In this document: positions 9,190-16,629 of the stretch, one piece after another
Numbering within the stretch: the stretch's first letter is position 1
Layout: each line of letters begins with the position of its first letter
Assembly (NCBI GenBank): GCA_904419945.1
Contig: CAJFTM010000008.1
Location: forward strand, 1-49,801
Direction: 5' to 3'
Length of the DNA stretch: 49,801 nt
Source: an uncultured Clostridia bacterium
GTDB taxonomy: Bacteria; Bacillota; Clostridia; Christensenellales; Borkfalkiaceae
Notes under the pieces: model-generated
The model's database searches: none
Seen by the model: the letters and a program-made list of their open reading frames with translations, nothing else
Told to the model about the DNA's origin: nothing
Position numbers and translations under genes: made by a program

Positions 9190-9700
9190 CGCACTTTTTC
9201 TTTTGTCAGCTCAAAAGAAAAAGTCGTAAGTTTTCGGGAAAATCCGCCGCTCGCCGCGCTCGTCGGCCGGTTTTCTCGCTTTGCGCGATTTTCAAGGGCA
9301 CGCCCTTTCTAAATCGCGCAAATTCTCTTTTTCGGCAACGCAGGGGGGGAAAGGCAAAAGAGTAGGTTTGCCTTTTTCGAGGGGCCCGCGGCTCTCCCGG
9401 CAGGCTTCTGCCTGCGCGATCCTGCGATTTGAGGGCTCTGTCCTCGTCGTCGCTCACCGTTTGCTGCCGAACGGCCCGCAAAGGCGGCCCGTTCGGCTCG
9501 GCGCATCGGCTCCTTCTCTTCCCAAAAAGTTCTTTGATACTTTTTGGAGATTTTGTAAAGGGGGTTCACCTTATTAACACACGCGCGGCATTCATCCGCC
9601 ATCCGCCGCGGCGCTCACGCGCAAATTGTGTTGCGCTGCGCAAAAGTGTGATTTTGCTTGCGCGAGATTTCTTGTTTACAAAATTTTTTCAAGCAAAGGA
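9190..9700. repeat. Intergenic structured repeat, copy A (glmS-ybaK gap)
   Basis: This 699-bp gap (9182-9880) has no gene. Just after glmS is a perfect 13-bp hairpin (9193-9205 with 9212-9224) with loop TCAGCT. Then come a GAAAATCC...GGTTTTC inverted repeat (9237-9275), an AAGGGCACGCCCTTTC block (about 9294-9310), a GAGGGCTCTG module (9431 on), a GCCGAACGG...CCGTTCGGC stem near 9466-9500 and the motif AAAAGTGTGATTTT at about 9643. The same modules recur at 17287, 39594, 40566, 42488 and 46140. The first hairpin may also end glmS transcription. Confidence 0.65.
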
Positions 9701-9828
9701 AACATATTTCCGCGAGGGTCCCGCCGCTCGCATTGGCGCGGGGGCGTTCGGCAGGTCCTCGGTCGGCGTTCAGGTGTGGGCGTTCTGGCAGCGCCCGGGT
9801 CCCTCCCGCAATTTTTTGCGGGGGAGTG

Positions 9829-9857
9829 TTGCCTTTTTCGGGCGGGCATGGTATAAT
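9829..9857 (+). promoter_or_regulatory. Promoter of ybaK
   Basis: TTGCCT (9829-9834) and TATAAT (9852-9857) are exactly 17 bp apart. Predicted start of transcription is near 9864, about 17 nt before the ATG. Confidence 0.8.
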
Positions 9858-9880
9858 ATGGAGCGGAGAAAGAAACTTTT

Positions 9881-10354
9881 ATGGAAAAAAAGACAGATAA
9901 GACCAACGTCATGCGGCTGTTGGATGCAAAAAAGATCGCGTATGAGGCGTTTGAGTATGACGCTTCCCTCACCGACGGCGCCGCCGTCGCCGAGACGCTC
10001 GGGCAGGATCCGCGTTCCGTATTCAAAACGCTCGTCACGGTATCGGACAAGGGCGCCAACTTCGTATTTTGCGTGCCCGTCTGTGCCACGCTCGATTTGA
10101 AAAAGGCCGCCAAAGCTGCGGGCGTCAAGTCCGTCGCCATGCTGCACCAGCGCGATTTAGAGCCGCTCACCGGCTATGTGCACGGCGGCTGTTCGCCCAT
10201 CGGCATGAAAAAGCGCTTCCCTACCTTTGTGGACGAGAGCGCGCTCGGGCAGGACAAGCTGTGCGTCAGCGCGGGCAGGCGGGGCCGCCAGGTGCGGCTG
10301 TCGCCCGCCGACCTCGCCGCTTTTGCGGGAGCTAAGTTTGCGCCGCTGATCTGA
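9881..10354 (+). CDS. ybaK: Cys-tRNA(Pro)/Cys-tRNA(Cys) deacylase, YbaK/EbsC family
   Basis: 157-residue member of the YbaK/ProX editing family, which hydrolyses Cys mischarged on tRNA(Pro). Family features include the N-terminal TNVMRLLDAKKIAYEAFEYD, the core FKTLVT..........FCVPVCATLDLKKAAKA with its conserved lysines, the GYVHGGCSPIGMKKRFPTF segment and a C-terminal stretch on which the substrate pocket closes. A GGAGCGGAGAAAG-type site lies before ATG 9881. It has its own promoter and may read through into the CLC gene 29 bp downstream. Exact substrate preference (Cys or Ala) cannot be told from sequence. Confidence 0.9.
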   Translation: MEKKTDKTNVMRLLDAKKIAYEAFEYDASLTDGAAVAETLGQDPRSVFKTLVTVSDKGANFVFCVPVCATLDLKKAAKAAGVKSVAMLHQRDLEPLTGYVHGGCSPIGMKKRFPTFVDESALGQDKLCVSAGRRGRQVRLSPADLAAFAGAKFAPLI

Positions 10355-10383
10355 CGGGGCTGCGGACGGGGAGAAGAGAGAAT

Positions 10384-11655
10384 ATGAAGGGACAAAAGAG
10401 CGACCGCCTGCGTGCGGCCGAGCCGGCATTGTATGCGCTGCTGGGCGCGCTGTTGGGCGCCGCCGTCGGGGCCGTCATCGTCCTGTTCGGCCGCGGCGTC
10501 GATTTTTTTACAGCCTTCGGGGCAGAGCATTTTTCGCTGTACGTGTGGTTCCTGCCTGTCGTCGGGGTCTTGACGGCGGGCATGCTCCGCCTGTGGGGGC
10601 GCGGGCCGGTCGGCATGGCGGCGGCCTTCCGCGCCTCGCGCGGGGAAGAGAAAAATTATCCGCTGCGCAACGCGCTCTTTCAGTTTGCGGGTACGTGGGG
10701 CGCACACCTGTTCTGTGCCAGCGTGGGGCGCGAGGGAGCCGGTATCCAGATCGGGGCGGCCATCGGCGGCAATGTCGGCGCGCGCATCCCGCTTTCCGGG
10801 GCGGACAAGATTTTGCTCGTCGCGGGGATGGCGGCGGGCTTTTCGGCGCTGTTCGGCACCCCCGTCTGCGCCCTCTTTTTTGCGCTGGAAGTCACCGTCG
10901 TGGGGACGCTGCGCCTGCGCGCGCTCGTCGCGGCGGCGTTTGCTTCCTTCACGGCGTGGGCGGTCGCCCTCCTGTGCGGGTATGCGCCGCACGCGGCAGA
11001 AGTGTCCGTCGCCGTCGCGTGGAGCGTCCCGCTGCTGCTGCGCCTGTTCGCATTGGGCGCGGCATGCGGCATTGCAGGGCTGCTCTTCAGCCTCTTCCGC
11101 CGCGCGTTTGCTTTCTTTTTCCGCAGCGCGGCGCCGAATCCCTTTCTGCGGGCGGCCGCCGCGGGACTGTTGCTCGCGGCGCTCCTGTACCTTTCGGGCG
11201 GGCGGTACAGCGGGCTGGGCACCAACCTCATCGCCTTCGCGCTGGAAGGCGGGGCGCTGCCGTACGATTGGCTCGCCAAGATGCTCTTTACGGCGGCTTT
11301 CCTCGCGGCTGGCTTTTTGGGCGGGGAAGTGACCACCTTTTTCGCCGCGGGCGCCTGCCTCGGCTGCACGCTGGGCGGCGTACTCGGCATCCCGCCTGCG
11401 CTCGCTGCCTGCCTCGGCTATGCCGCCGTGTTCGGGGCGGCCACCAACACACTCATCGCGCCCGTGCTGCTGTGCGTCGAGCTGTTCGGCGGGGATCTGC
11501 TCCCGTATGCCGCCGTCGTCTGCATCGCGGCGTATCTGTTCAATTTCGGCCACTCGGTGTACGATCAAAAGGTGCGCGAGGATATAGTTCGGCGCGTGAT
11601 CCGGCGCCGCAGGCGTAAAAAGCGCCCTCTTCCGCTGCCCGTGCGCCTGTATTGA
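10384..11655 (+). CDS. CLC-family anion transporter, probably fluoride/proton antiporter type
   Basis: 423-residue polytopic membrane protein. The CLC glutamate motif is present as GREGAGIQIG (115-124); chloride-type CLCs usually have GREGP here. The first chloride-type motif GSGIP is missing. The third region reads GGEVTTFFAAGACLG (about 313), close to the GGEVTPLFFIGATLG I recall for CLC-F fluoride exporters rather than the chloride type. The end segment AYLFNFGHSVYDQK also resembles the CLC-F form SGHTGIYGSQ. I therefore infer fluoride export, though no fluoride riboswitch was recognised upstream. The C-terminus is a basic tail. The gene follows ybaK by 29 bp with a GGGGAGAAG ribosome site, so the two probably share a transcript. 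Confidence 0.85.
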   Translation: MKGQKSDRLRAAEPALYALLGALLGAAVGAVIVLFGRGVDFFTAFGAEHFSLYVWFLPVVGVLTAGMLRLWGRGPVGMAAAFRASRGEEKNYPLRNALFQFAGTWGAHLFCASVGREGAGIQIGAAIGGNVGARIPLSGADKILLVAGMAAGFSALFGTPVCALFFALEVTVVGTLRLRALVAAAFASFTAWAVALLCGYAPHAAEVSVAVAWSVPLLLRLFALGAACGIAGLLFSLFRRAFAFFFRSAAPNPFLRAAAAGLLLAALLYLSGGRYSGLGTNLIAFALEGGALPYDWLAKMLFTAAFLAAGFLGGEVTTFFAAGACLGCTLGGVLGIPPALAACLGYAAVFGAATNTLIAPVLLCVELFGGDLLPYAAVVCIAAYLFNFGHSVYDQKVREDIVRRVIRRRRRKKRPLPLPVRLY

Positions 11656-11656
11656 T

Positions 11657-11685
11657 TTGCCAAACCTCGCCTTTTGTTGTATAAT
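11657..11685 (+). promoter_or_regulatory. Promoter of tilS, giving a leaderless or nearly leaderless mRNA
   Basis: TTGCCA (11657-11662) and TATAAT (11680-11685) are 17 bp apart. The predicted transcription start at about 11691-11693 coincides with ATG 11692. No Shine-Dalgarno sequence lies between the -10 box and the start codon. Confidence 0.75.
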
Positions 11686-11691
11686 GCGGGT

Positions 11692-13119
11692 ATGAAGCCC
11701 GATCTCACCGATTTGCGCGGCAGGCGCGTCTGCGTCGCCCTCTCGGGCGGCGGAGACTCTGTCGCGCTCTTTCATTTTTTGACTGTGGAGGCGGAGCGCT
11801 GCTGCATCATGCTCTCTGCGCTGCACGTCGAACACGGCATCCGCGGCGCGGCGTCCCGCGCGGATGCCGCCTTTGTCCGCGCCCTCTGTGCAGAGCGCGG
11901 CGTGCCGCTGCGCACGGTCTCCGAAGACGTCCCGGCCCTTGCGGCGCAGTGGGGGACGGGGGTGGAAGAGGCTGCCCGCCGCTGCCGCTACGCCGCCTTT
12001 GCGCGCCTGCTCTCGGCGGGGGAGGCGGATGTCGTCGCTACCGCCCACCACGCGGGCGACAACGCCGAGAGCGTGCTGTTCAATCTGCTGCGCGGCTCTT
12101 CGCTCACGGGCGCGGGCGGCATCCGCGCCTTTCTGCCCTATCCTGCGCTCGCCCGTTTTGTGCCGGGAGAGACGCTTTCCCCCCGCCCCGCGTTCTGCGG
12201 CGTCGCGCGGCCGCTGCTCGGCGTCACCAAGGGGGAGATCGCCGCATATCTGCGCGAAAATGCCCTCGAATGCCGCGAGGATGCGACCAATGCAGACCCC
12301 TCTTATACCCGCAATTTTCTGCGGGCGCGCGTGCTGGCGCCCGCGCGCGAGCGCTTTCCCGCGGCGGAGCGGGCATTGTACGCATTTTCCCGCCTCGCGC
12401 GCGAGGATGACGACTATCTCTTTTCTCTCGCGCAGGCCGAGGTCGGCTTGGCCGAGCGGGAGGGCGGCCCCGCGGCCGAAGTGCAGGCCGATCTTCCGCG
12501 CTCCCTCTTTTTGCGAGCCTGCGCCATCGCCCTGCGCGCGTTAGGGGTGGAGCGCGACTATACCCTTGCCGACTTCGAGGCGGCGTACGCGCTCACCCGC
12601 GGCGGCAGCGGCCGCAGGATCAGCCTGCCCAAAGGGATATGTGCGCTGCGCGAGTACGGCAAGGTGGTCTTTTTCCGCCCCGCGCCCGTATCGCCCGCCG
12701 GGGCCGCCCCATCCGCGGCGCCCGTCTATCCCTTCGGAGAGGGCGATTTTCCCTTTGCGGGCTTCCTGCTCCGCGTCCGCCGCATCGGGCCGGAGGAAGC
12801 GGCGGGCCTTGTGCGGCGCGCGCCAGCACAAGGGGGCCTTCGCACCCTCGTGCTGGAGGGGGCCGGCCTGCCGGAGGGCTGCCTGCTGCGCACCCGGCAA
12901 AGAGGGGACTTTTTTCAGAAATTCGGCGGCGGAACGAAAAAGCTGAAGGACTTTTTCATCGACCGCAAATTGCCCCGTCCGCTGCGGGACAGGCTCCCCC
13001 TGCTCGCCTGCGGGGAGGAGGTGCTCGCCGTCTGCGGCGTCGAGATCTCCGAAAAGGTGCGCCTGGCGCCGGCCGCGACGGAGGCGTATACCCTCGAACT
13101 CATTCCGCAAGGAGAATGA
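11692..13119 (+). CDS. tilS: tRNA(Ile)-lysidine synthase
   Basis: Adds lysine to C34 of the CAU-anticodon tRNA(Ile), which switches decoding from AUG to AUA; essential in most bacteria. The N-type ATP pyrophosphatase P-loop SGGGDS is at 18-23, followed by HVEHGIRGAASRADAAFV, the ATAHHAGDNAES metal and substrate region and TNADPSYTRNFLR. The C-terminal TilS domain has RTRQRGDFFQKFGGGTKKLKDFFID. Length is 475 residues. The frame is open to an earlier ATG at 11674, but that codon lies inside the promoter, so ATG 11692 is the start. The stop overlaps the ribosome-binding region of hpt. Confidence 0.92.
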   Translation: MKPDLTDLRGRRVCVALSGGGDSVALFHFLTVEAERCCIMLSALHVEHGIRGAASRADAAFVRALCAERGVPLRTVSEDVPALAAQWGTGVEEAARRCRYAAFARLLSAGEADVVATAHHAGDNAESVLFNLLRGSSLTGAGGIRAFLPYPALARFVPGETLSPRPAFCGVARPLLGVTKGEIAAYLRENALECREDATNADPSYTRNFLRARVLAPARERFPAAERALYAFSRLAREDDDYLFSLAQAEVGLAEREGGPAAEVQADLPRSLFLRACAIALRALGVERDYTLADFEAAYALTRGGSGRRISLPKGICALREYGKVVFFRPAPVSPAGAAPSAAPVYPFGEGDFPFAGFLLRVRRIGPEEAAGLVRRAPAQGGLRTLVLEGAGLPEGCLLRTRQRGDFFQKFGGGTKKLKDFFIDRKLPRPLRDRLPLLACGEEVLAVCGVEISEKVRLAPAATEAYTLELIPQGE

Positions 13120-13121
13120 CC

Positions 13122-13691
13122 ATGCATCCCGATATTCAAGAGATCCTCTTTTCGCAGGAGCAGATCGCGGCGCGCGTGCACGAACTGGGCGCGGCGGTCG
13201 CCGCGCAGTATGCCCCCGTCCCTTCGAGCGGGGAGGGACCGGCAGGCCGCCCCCTGCTCGCCGTCGGCATCCTAAAGGGCAGCGTGCCCTTTTTTGCCGA
13301 CCTGATTCGCGCGGTGCCTCTGCCGCTGGAGATCGATTTTATGGCACTCTCCTCTTATGGCTGCGGCACTGTCTCTTCCGGAGAGGTGCGCATCGCAAAG
13401 GATCTCGGCACCGATATTGCCGGGCGCGATGTGCTCGTCGTCGAGGACATCGTGGACAGCGGCCGCACGCTCGCCTGCCTCAAACGCTTGCTCGCCGCGC
13501 GCGGGCCGCGCTCGGTGCGCGTCTGCACCCTGCTCGACAAGCCTTCCCGCCGGGCCGTTCCCTTCGAGCCGGACTTTGTCGGCTTTACGGTGGGGGATGT
13601 CTTCGTCGTCGGCTGCGGTATGGACTACGCCGGGCGCTACCGCAATCTGCCCTATATCGGGGTCCTCAAACCGAGCGTCTACGGGGGCTGA
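13122..13691 (+). CDS. hpt: Hypoxanthine phosphoribosyltransferase
   Basis: Purine salvage enzyme that joins hypoxanthine or guanine to PRPP. The PRPP-binding signature VLVVEDIVDSGRTL (104-117) and the upstream LKGSVPFFADL and FMALSSYG elements are present, as is the C-terminal FVVGCGMDYAGRYRNLPYIGVL. Length is 189 residues, normal. ATG 13122 was chosen because GGAG (13111-13114) lies 7 nt upstream; ATG 13116 would be only 1 nt from the SD. tilS-hpt adjacency is a familiar arrangement in Firmicutes, where ftsH often follows. Here ribosomal protein genes follow instead, under their own promoter. Confidence 0.93.
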   Translation: MHPDIQEILFSQEQIAARVHELGAAVAAQYAPVPSSGEGPAGRPLLAVGILKGSVPFFADLIRAVPLPLEIDFMALSSYGCGTVSSGEVRIAKDLGTDIAGRDVLVVEDIVDSGRTLACLKRLLAARGPRSVRVCTLLDKPSRRAVPFEPDFVGFTVGDVFVVGCGMDYAGRYRNLPYIGVLKPSVYGG

Positions 13692-13749
13692 AAGGGGATT
13701 TTTGCGCCGCATTGGCAGGGAAAAACCGCCTTTTCGGCCGCAAAACCGC

Positions 13750-13778
13750 TTGACAAGCGGCCGTATCTGTATTATAAT
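13750..13778 (+). promoter_or_regulatory. Promoter of rplU-rpmA
   Basis: A consensus TTGACA (13750-13755) and TATAAT (13773-13778) are 17 bp apart. The leader of about 80 nt holds a CCCGAG-CCG-CTCGGG stem followed by GCAGGCTTTTTT, which could be part of an L21 autoregulatory leader. I cannot confirm that RNA class by eye. Confidence 0.88.
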
Positions 13779-13867
13779 AAAACCCGAGCCGCTCGGGGCA
13801 GGCTTTTTTAAGTGCGCTTTGGCGCCGCCCGATGCCCGGCGAGACTGGAGAGAGGAGGTAAAGCATT

Positions 13868-14173
13868 TTGTACGCGATCATCGAGAACGGCAGCAAGCAG
13901 TACCGCGTGAGCGAGGGAGACGTCATCCGTGTCGAAAAGCTCGGCGCGAACGTCGGCGACAGAGTGGACTTCAAGGTCCTCATGCTGGCAGACGAAAACG
14001 GCGTCAAGACGGGTGCGGAAGTCGCATCGGCCAAGGTCACCGCTACGGTACAGGCGCAGGATAAGTTCAAAAAGATCATCGTCTTCAAGTATAAGGCGAA
14101 GAAGAACGAGCGCAAAAAGCAGGGGCATCGTCAGCCCTTCACCCAAGTGCAGATCGACAAGATCACGCTGTAA
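13868..14173 (+). CDS. rplU: 50S ribosomal protein L21
   Basis: 101-residue ribosomal protein that binds 23S rRNA next to L20. The N-terminus MYAIIENGSKQYRVSEGD and the C-terminal KKQGHRQPFTQVQIDKI match the family from end to end. The start is TTG 13868, with GGAGG at 13854-13858 and 9 nt spacing; no ATG lies in a usable place. First gene of a two-gene ribosomal operon driven by a near-perfect promoter. Confidence 0.95.
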   Translation: MYAIIENGSKQYRVSEGDVIRVEKLGANVGDRVDFKVLMLADENGVKTGAEVASAKVTATVQAQDKFKKIIVFKYKAKKNERKKQGHRQPFTQVQIDKITL

Positions 14174-14224
14174 GGGGAACGCAGCCGCGGCTGCAATCAC
14201 ACGACTATTCGGAGGAACAAAACA

Positions 14225-14503
14225 ATGATCATTCTCGGTTTGTTTGCTCATAAAAAAGGAACGGGCTCGTCTCATAACGGGCGCGACAGCGAGGCAAAGC
14301 GCCTCGGCGTGAAGCGTTCGGACGGCCAGGCAGTGCTCGCGGGCAATATTCTCGTCCGCCAGCGCGGCACCAAGTTCCATCCGGGCAACAACGTCGGCAT
14401 CGGCAAAGACGATACCCTCTTCGCCCTCACCGACGGCGTCGTCCGCTTTGAGCGTCTCGGCAGAGACAAAAAGCAGGTCAGCGTCTACGCAAACGTGCAG
14501 TAA
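14225..14503 (+). CDS. rpmA: 50S ribosomal protein L27 with cleavable Prp-type leader
   Basis: 92-residue L27, which sits near the peptidyl-transferase centre. The start [21 protein letters not shown] carries the Firmicutes leader: residues 1-7 precede the LxLF|AHKKG site that the Prp protease cuts in Staphylococcus and relatives, exposing the functional N-terminus. The usual intervening prp (ysxB) gene is absent, as only 51 bp separate rplU and rpmA. obg, which often follows, is also missing. ATG 14225 has GGAGG 9 nt upstream. Confidence 0.95.
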   Translation: MIILGLFAHKKGTGSSHNGRDSEAKRLGVKRSDGQAVLAGNILVRQRGTKFHPGNNVGIGKDDTLFALTDGVVRFERLGRDKKQVSVYANVQ

Positions 14504-14527
14504 CGCAGGCCCAGGCACAGGAACCTT

Positions 14528-14559
14528 GCCCCCTTCTTTCGGAAGGGGGCTTCTTTTTT
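14528..14559 (+). terminator. Terminator of rplU-rpmA
   Basis: A 9-bp stem GCCCCCTTC/GAAGGGGGC (14528-14536 with 14542-14550) with a 5-nt loop is followed by TTCTTTTTT. It begins 24 bp after the rpmA stop. Confidence 0.92.
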
Positions 14560-14618
14560 ATCCGGGCGCTTGCAGGGGCTGGCCCGCAAAGGCTGTTTTT
14601 CCGGCCTGCCCTAAAAAT

Positions 14619-14668
14619 TTTACAAATTTATTACAAATTTATTACATTTTTGAGAAATGTATTATACA
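14619..14668 (+). promoter_or_regulatory. Pho-box-like triple direct repeat and promoter of the Na+/Pi symporter
   Basis: Three direct repeats with 11-bp period are seen: TTACAAATTTA at 14620 and 14631, and TTACATTTTTG at 14642. TT(A/T)ACA-type hexamers spaced 11 bp apart are the known PhoP/PhoB binding pattern. A -10 candidate (TATACA at 14663, or TATTAT at 14660) follows about 12-15 bp after the last repeat, as expected for an activator-dependent promoter. The rest of the 14504-14808 gap holds the rpmA terminator and a leader of roughly 130 nt. Confidence 0.65.
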
Positions 14669-14808
14669 ACTTTCCTTTACAATGGATGTATAAGGAAAAG
14701 TTTGCGCTTCGCGGCAGAAGCGGATAGGCGGAAAAATGTACGGGCGACCCGTTTCGGCGGGGCCGATCCCGTCCATACATAAGAAAAGTTGTTAAGGAGA
14801 GAGAGGAA

Positions 14809-16518
14809 ATGAATCTTGCTGCAATGCTGTCCTCCGCGGTCGGTACGGGCGATAATTGGGGCGTCATGGACTATACGCTGGCAGTCGTCGCGCTGCTGGC
14901 GGGGCTCGGCGCCTTTTTGTTCGGCTTCAAGGTGCTGTCCGATAATATCGAAAAGCTCGCCACCAATAAGCTGCGCCGCTGGTTTGAAAAGACGGGCAAA
15001 TCCCGCCTGGCGGGCGTCGGCATCGGCGCGGGCGTCACGGCCATCATCCAGAGTTCGTCCGCAACGACGGTCATGGTCGTCGGCTTCGTCAATGTGGGGC
15101 TGATGTCCCTCTTCCAGGCGACGACGGTCATCATGGGCGCGAACATCGGCACCACCGTCACCGCCTATTTTTCGGTCATCGCCGATATTCCCTTTATCGA
15201 GATCATCACCGTGCTCACCTGCGTGGGGATCTTCATGGATATGCTCTGCAAAAAGGACAAGGCCAAGACGGTCGGCATGATGCTCGCCGGCCTCGGGCTC
15301 GTCTTCCTCGGCCTGCAGTACATGGGCATGGCGATGGACGACTTCGCTTCCCAGCAGGTCGTCACCGACTTTTTGGCGGGCGTGAACAACGATATCGTGA
15401 AAAACCGCCTCGTCCTTCTTTTGACGGGCGTCGTCATCACGGGCATCGTGCAGTCCTCCTCGGCGGTCACGACCCTCATCGTGCAGATGGTGGGCGCGGG
15501 CATGGTCATCGGCGATCCGTCCAACAGCGGCGTGCTCTTTTTGGTGCTCGGCACCAACATCGGCACCTGCGTCACGGCCCTGCTCTCTTCCATCGGGACC
15601 AAGACCAACGCCCGCCGCGCCGCGCTCATCCACCTGATGTTCAACGTGTTCGGCACGGTCATTTTCTCCGTCTTCCTGCTCTGCTGGCCGGGCTTTTTGA
15701 ACGCCACCCTCGGCAAGTGGTTCGCAAATGACCCCGGCCTGCAGATCGCCCTGTTCCACACCTTCTTCAACGTGGTGTGCACCTGCATCTTCCTGCCCTT
15801 TACCAATGTGTTCGTCAAAATATCCACCAAGCTCATCCGCGAGCCGAAGGACAGCAACTCCCCCGCAAACGATGCGCAGCTTTTGGACGAGCGCCTCATC
15901 AATTCTCCCTCCGTCGCCATCAATCAGGCGAACAAGGCCGCCGTGCGCATGGCAGAACTTTCGATGGAAGCGCTGCGCACCGCATTTAACGGCTTCGTCG
16001 TCGGGGATGAGAAAGCCAAAGAGGAAGTTGCCGAGCTGAATACGCGCATCGGCGATTTAGAGCGCGCCATCGTGGCGTATCTGATCAAAGTTGCCGCGGA
16101 GGATATTTCCCTTTCCGATGAAAAGCTGATCTCCGCCATCCAGCAGTCGACGGGCGACATCCTGCGCATCGGCGAGCTGGCGGACAATATCACCAAGTAT
16201 ACCCGCAATTGCAAGCGCGACGGCATCGAGTTCTCGCACGGGGTCATCAAGTCGCTGCAGGATATGTTCGCCAAGATCGAAGAGCTCGCGGCGCGCACCC
16301 TCGACGTGTTCGACCGCAAGGATATCACCGCCGTTAAGGCGGTCGACAAGGTGGAGGACGAGATCGACGCCGACCGCAAGGCAATGGTCAAGGACCATAT
16401 CCGCCGCCTCAACGAGGGCAAGTGCAAGCCCGCTTCCAGCGGCGTGTTCATCAACCTCGTCGGCAACCTCGAGCGCGCGGCCGACCACCTCACATATGTC
16501 GCGCACGCTCTCGATTGA
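14809..16518 (+). CDS. Na+/phosphate symporter with C-terminal PhoU-like domain
   Basis: 569-residue NptA/PNaS-type membrane protein that imports phosphate with sodium. The duplicated family motif is seen as QSSSATT (81-87) and QSSSAVTT (about 215-222), each in a transmembrane repeat, with GANIGTT and GTNIGTC beside them. From about residue 365 the protein is soluble and helical (ELSMEALRTAF...), resembling PhoU, which links transport to phosphate signalling. ATG 14809 follows a GGAGAGAGAGGAA ribosome site. The Pho-box-like repeats upstream and the PhoP/PhoR-like genes downstream make phosphate-starvation control likely. Confidence 0.92.
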   Translation: MNLAAMLSSAVGTGDNWGVMDYTLAVVALLAGLGAFLFGFKVLSDNIEKLATNKLRRWFEKTGKSRLAGVGIGAGVTAIIQSSSATTVMVVGFVNVGLMSLFQATTVIMGANIGTTVTAYFSVIADIPFIEIITVLTCVGIFMDMLCKKDKAKTVGMMLAGLGLVFLGLQYMGMAMDDFASQQVVTDFLAGVNNDIVKNRLVLLLTGVVITGIVQSSSAVTTLIVQMVGAGMVIGDPSNSGVLFLVLGTNIGTCVTALLSSIGTKTNARRAALIHLMFNVFGTVIFSVFLLCWPGFLNATLGKWFANDPGLQIALFHTFFNVVCTCIFLPFTNVFVKISTKLIREPKDSNSPANDAQLLDERLINSPSVAINQANKAAVRMAELSMEALRTAFNGFVVGDEKAKEEVAELNTRIGDLERAIVAYLIKVAAEDISLSDEKLISAIQQSTGDILRIGELADNITKYTRNCKRDGIEFSHGVIKSLQDMFAKIEELAARTLDVFDRKDITAVKAVDKVEDEIDADRKAMVKDHIRRLNEGKCKPASSGVFINLVGNLERAADHLTYVAHALD

Positions 16519-16536
16519 GCAAATCCCCGCTAAGCC

Positions 16537-16565
16537 TTGCCAAATCGACCGGAGTGTGTTATAAT
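16537..16565 (+). promoter_or_regulatory. Promoter of the response-regulator gene
   Basis: TTGCCA (16537-16542) and TATAAT (16560-16565) are 17 bp apart. This places the transcript start near 16572 and rules out the longer upstream reading frame as the protein start. Confidence 0.82.
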
Positions 16566-16629
16566 AAAAGTGCCGTTACGGTACAAGGAACGGTGCGCGC
16601 GGTTCACGCGCCCGCTCCGGGAGAATATT

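Noticed and set aside
9700..9880. Fluoride riboswitch upstream of ybaK and the CLC gene
   Set aside because: I looked for the crcB-type conserved core and did not find it; the region instead holds GC-rich sequence and a plain promoter.
10174..12051. 625-codon minus-strand frame across the CLC and tilS genes
   Set aside because: GC-rich antisense shadow; both + genes have intact family motifs and good starts.
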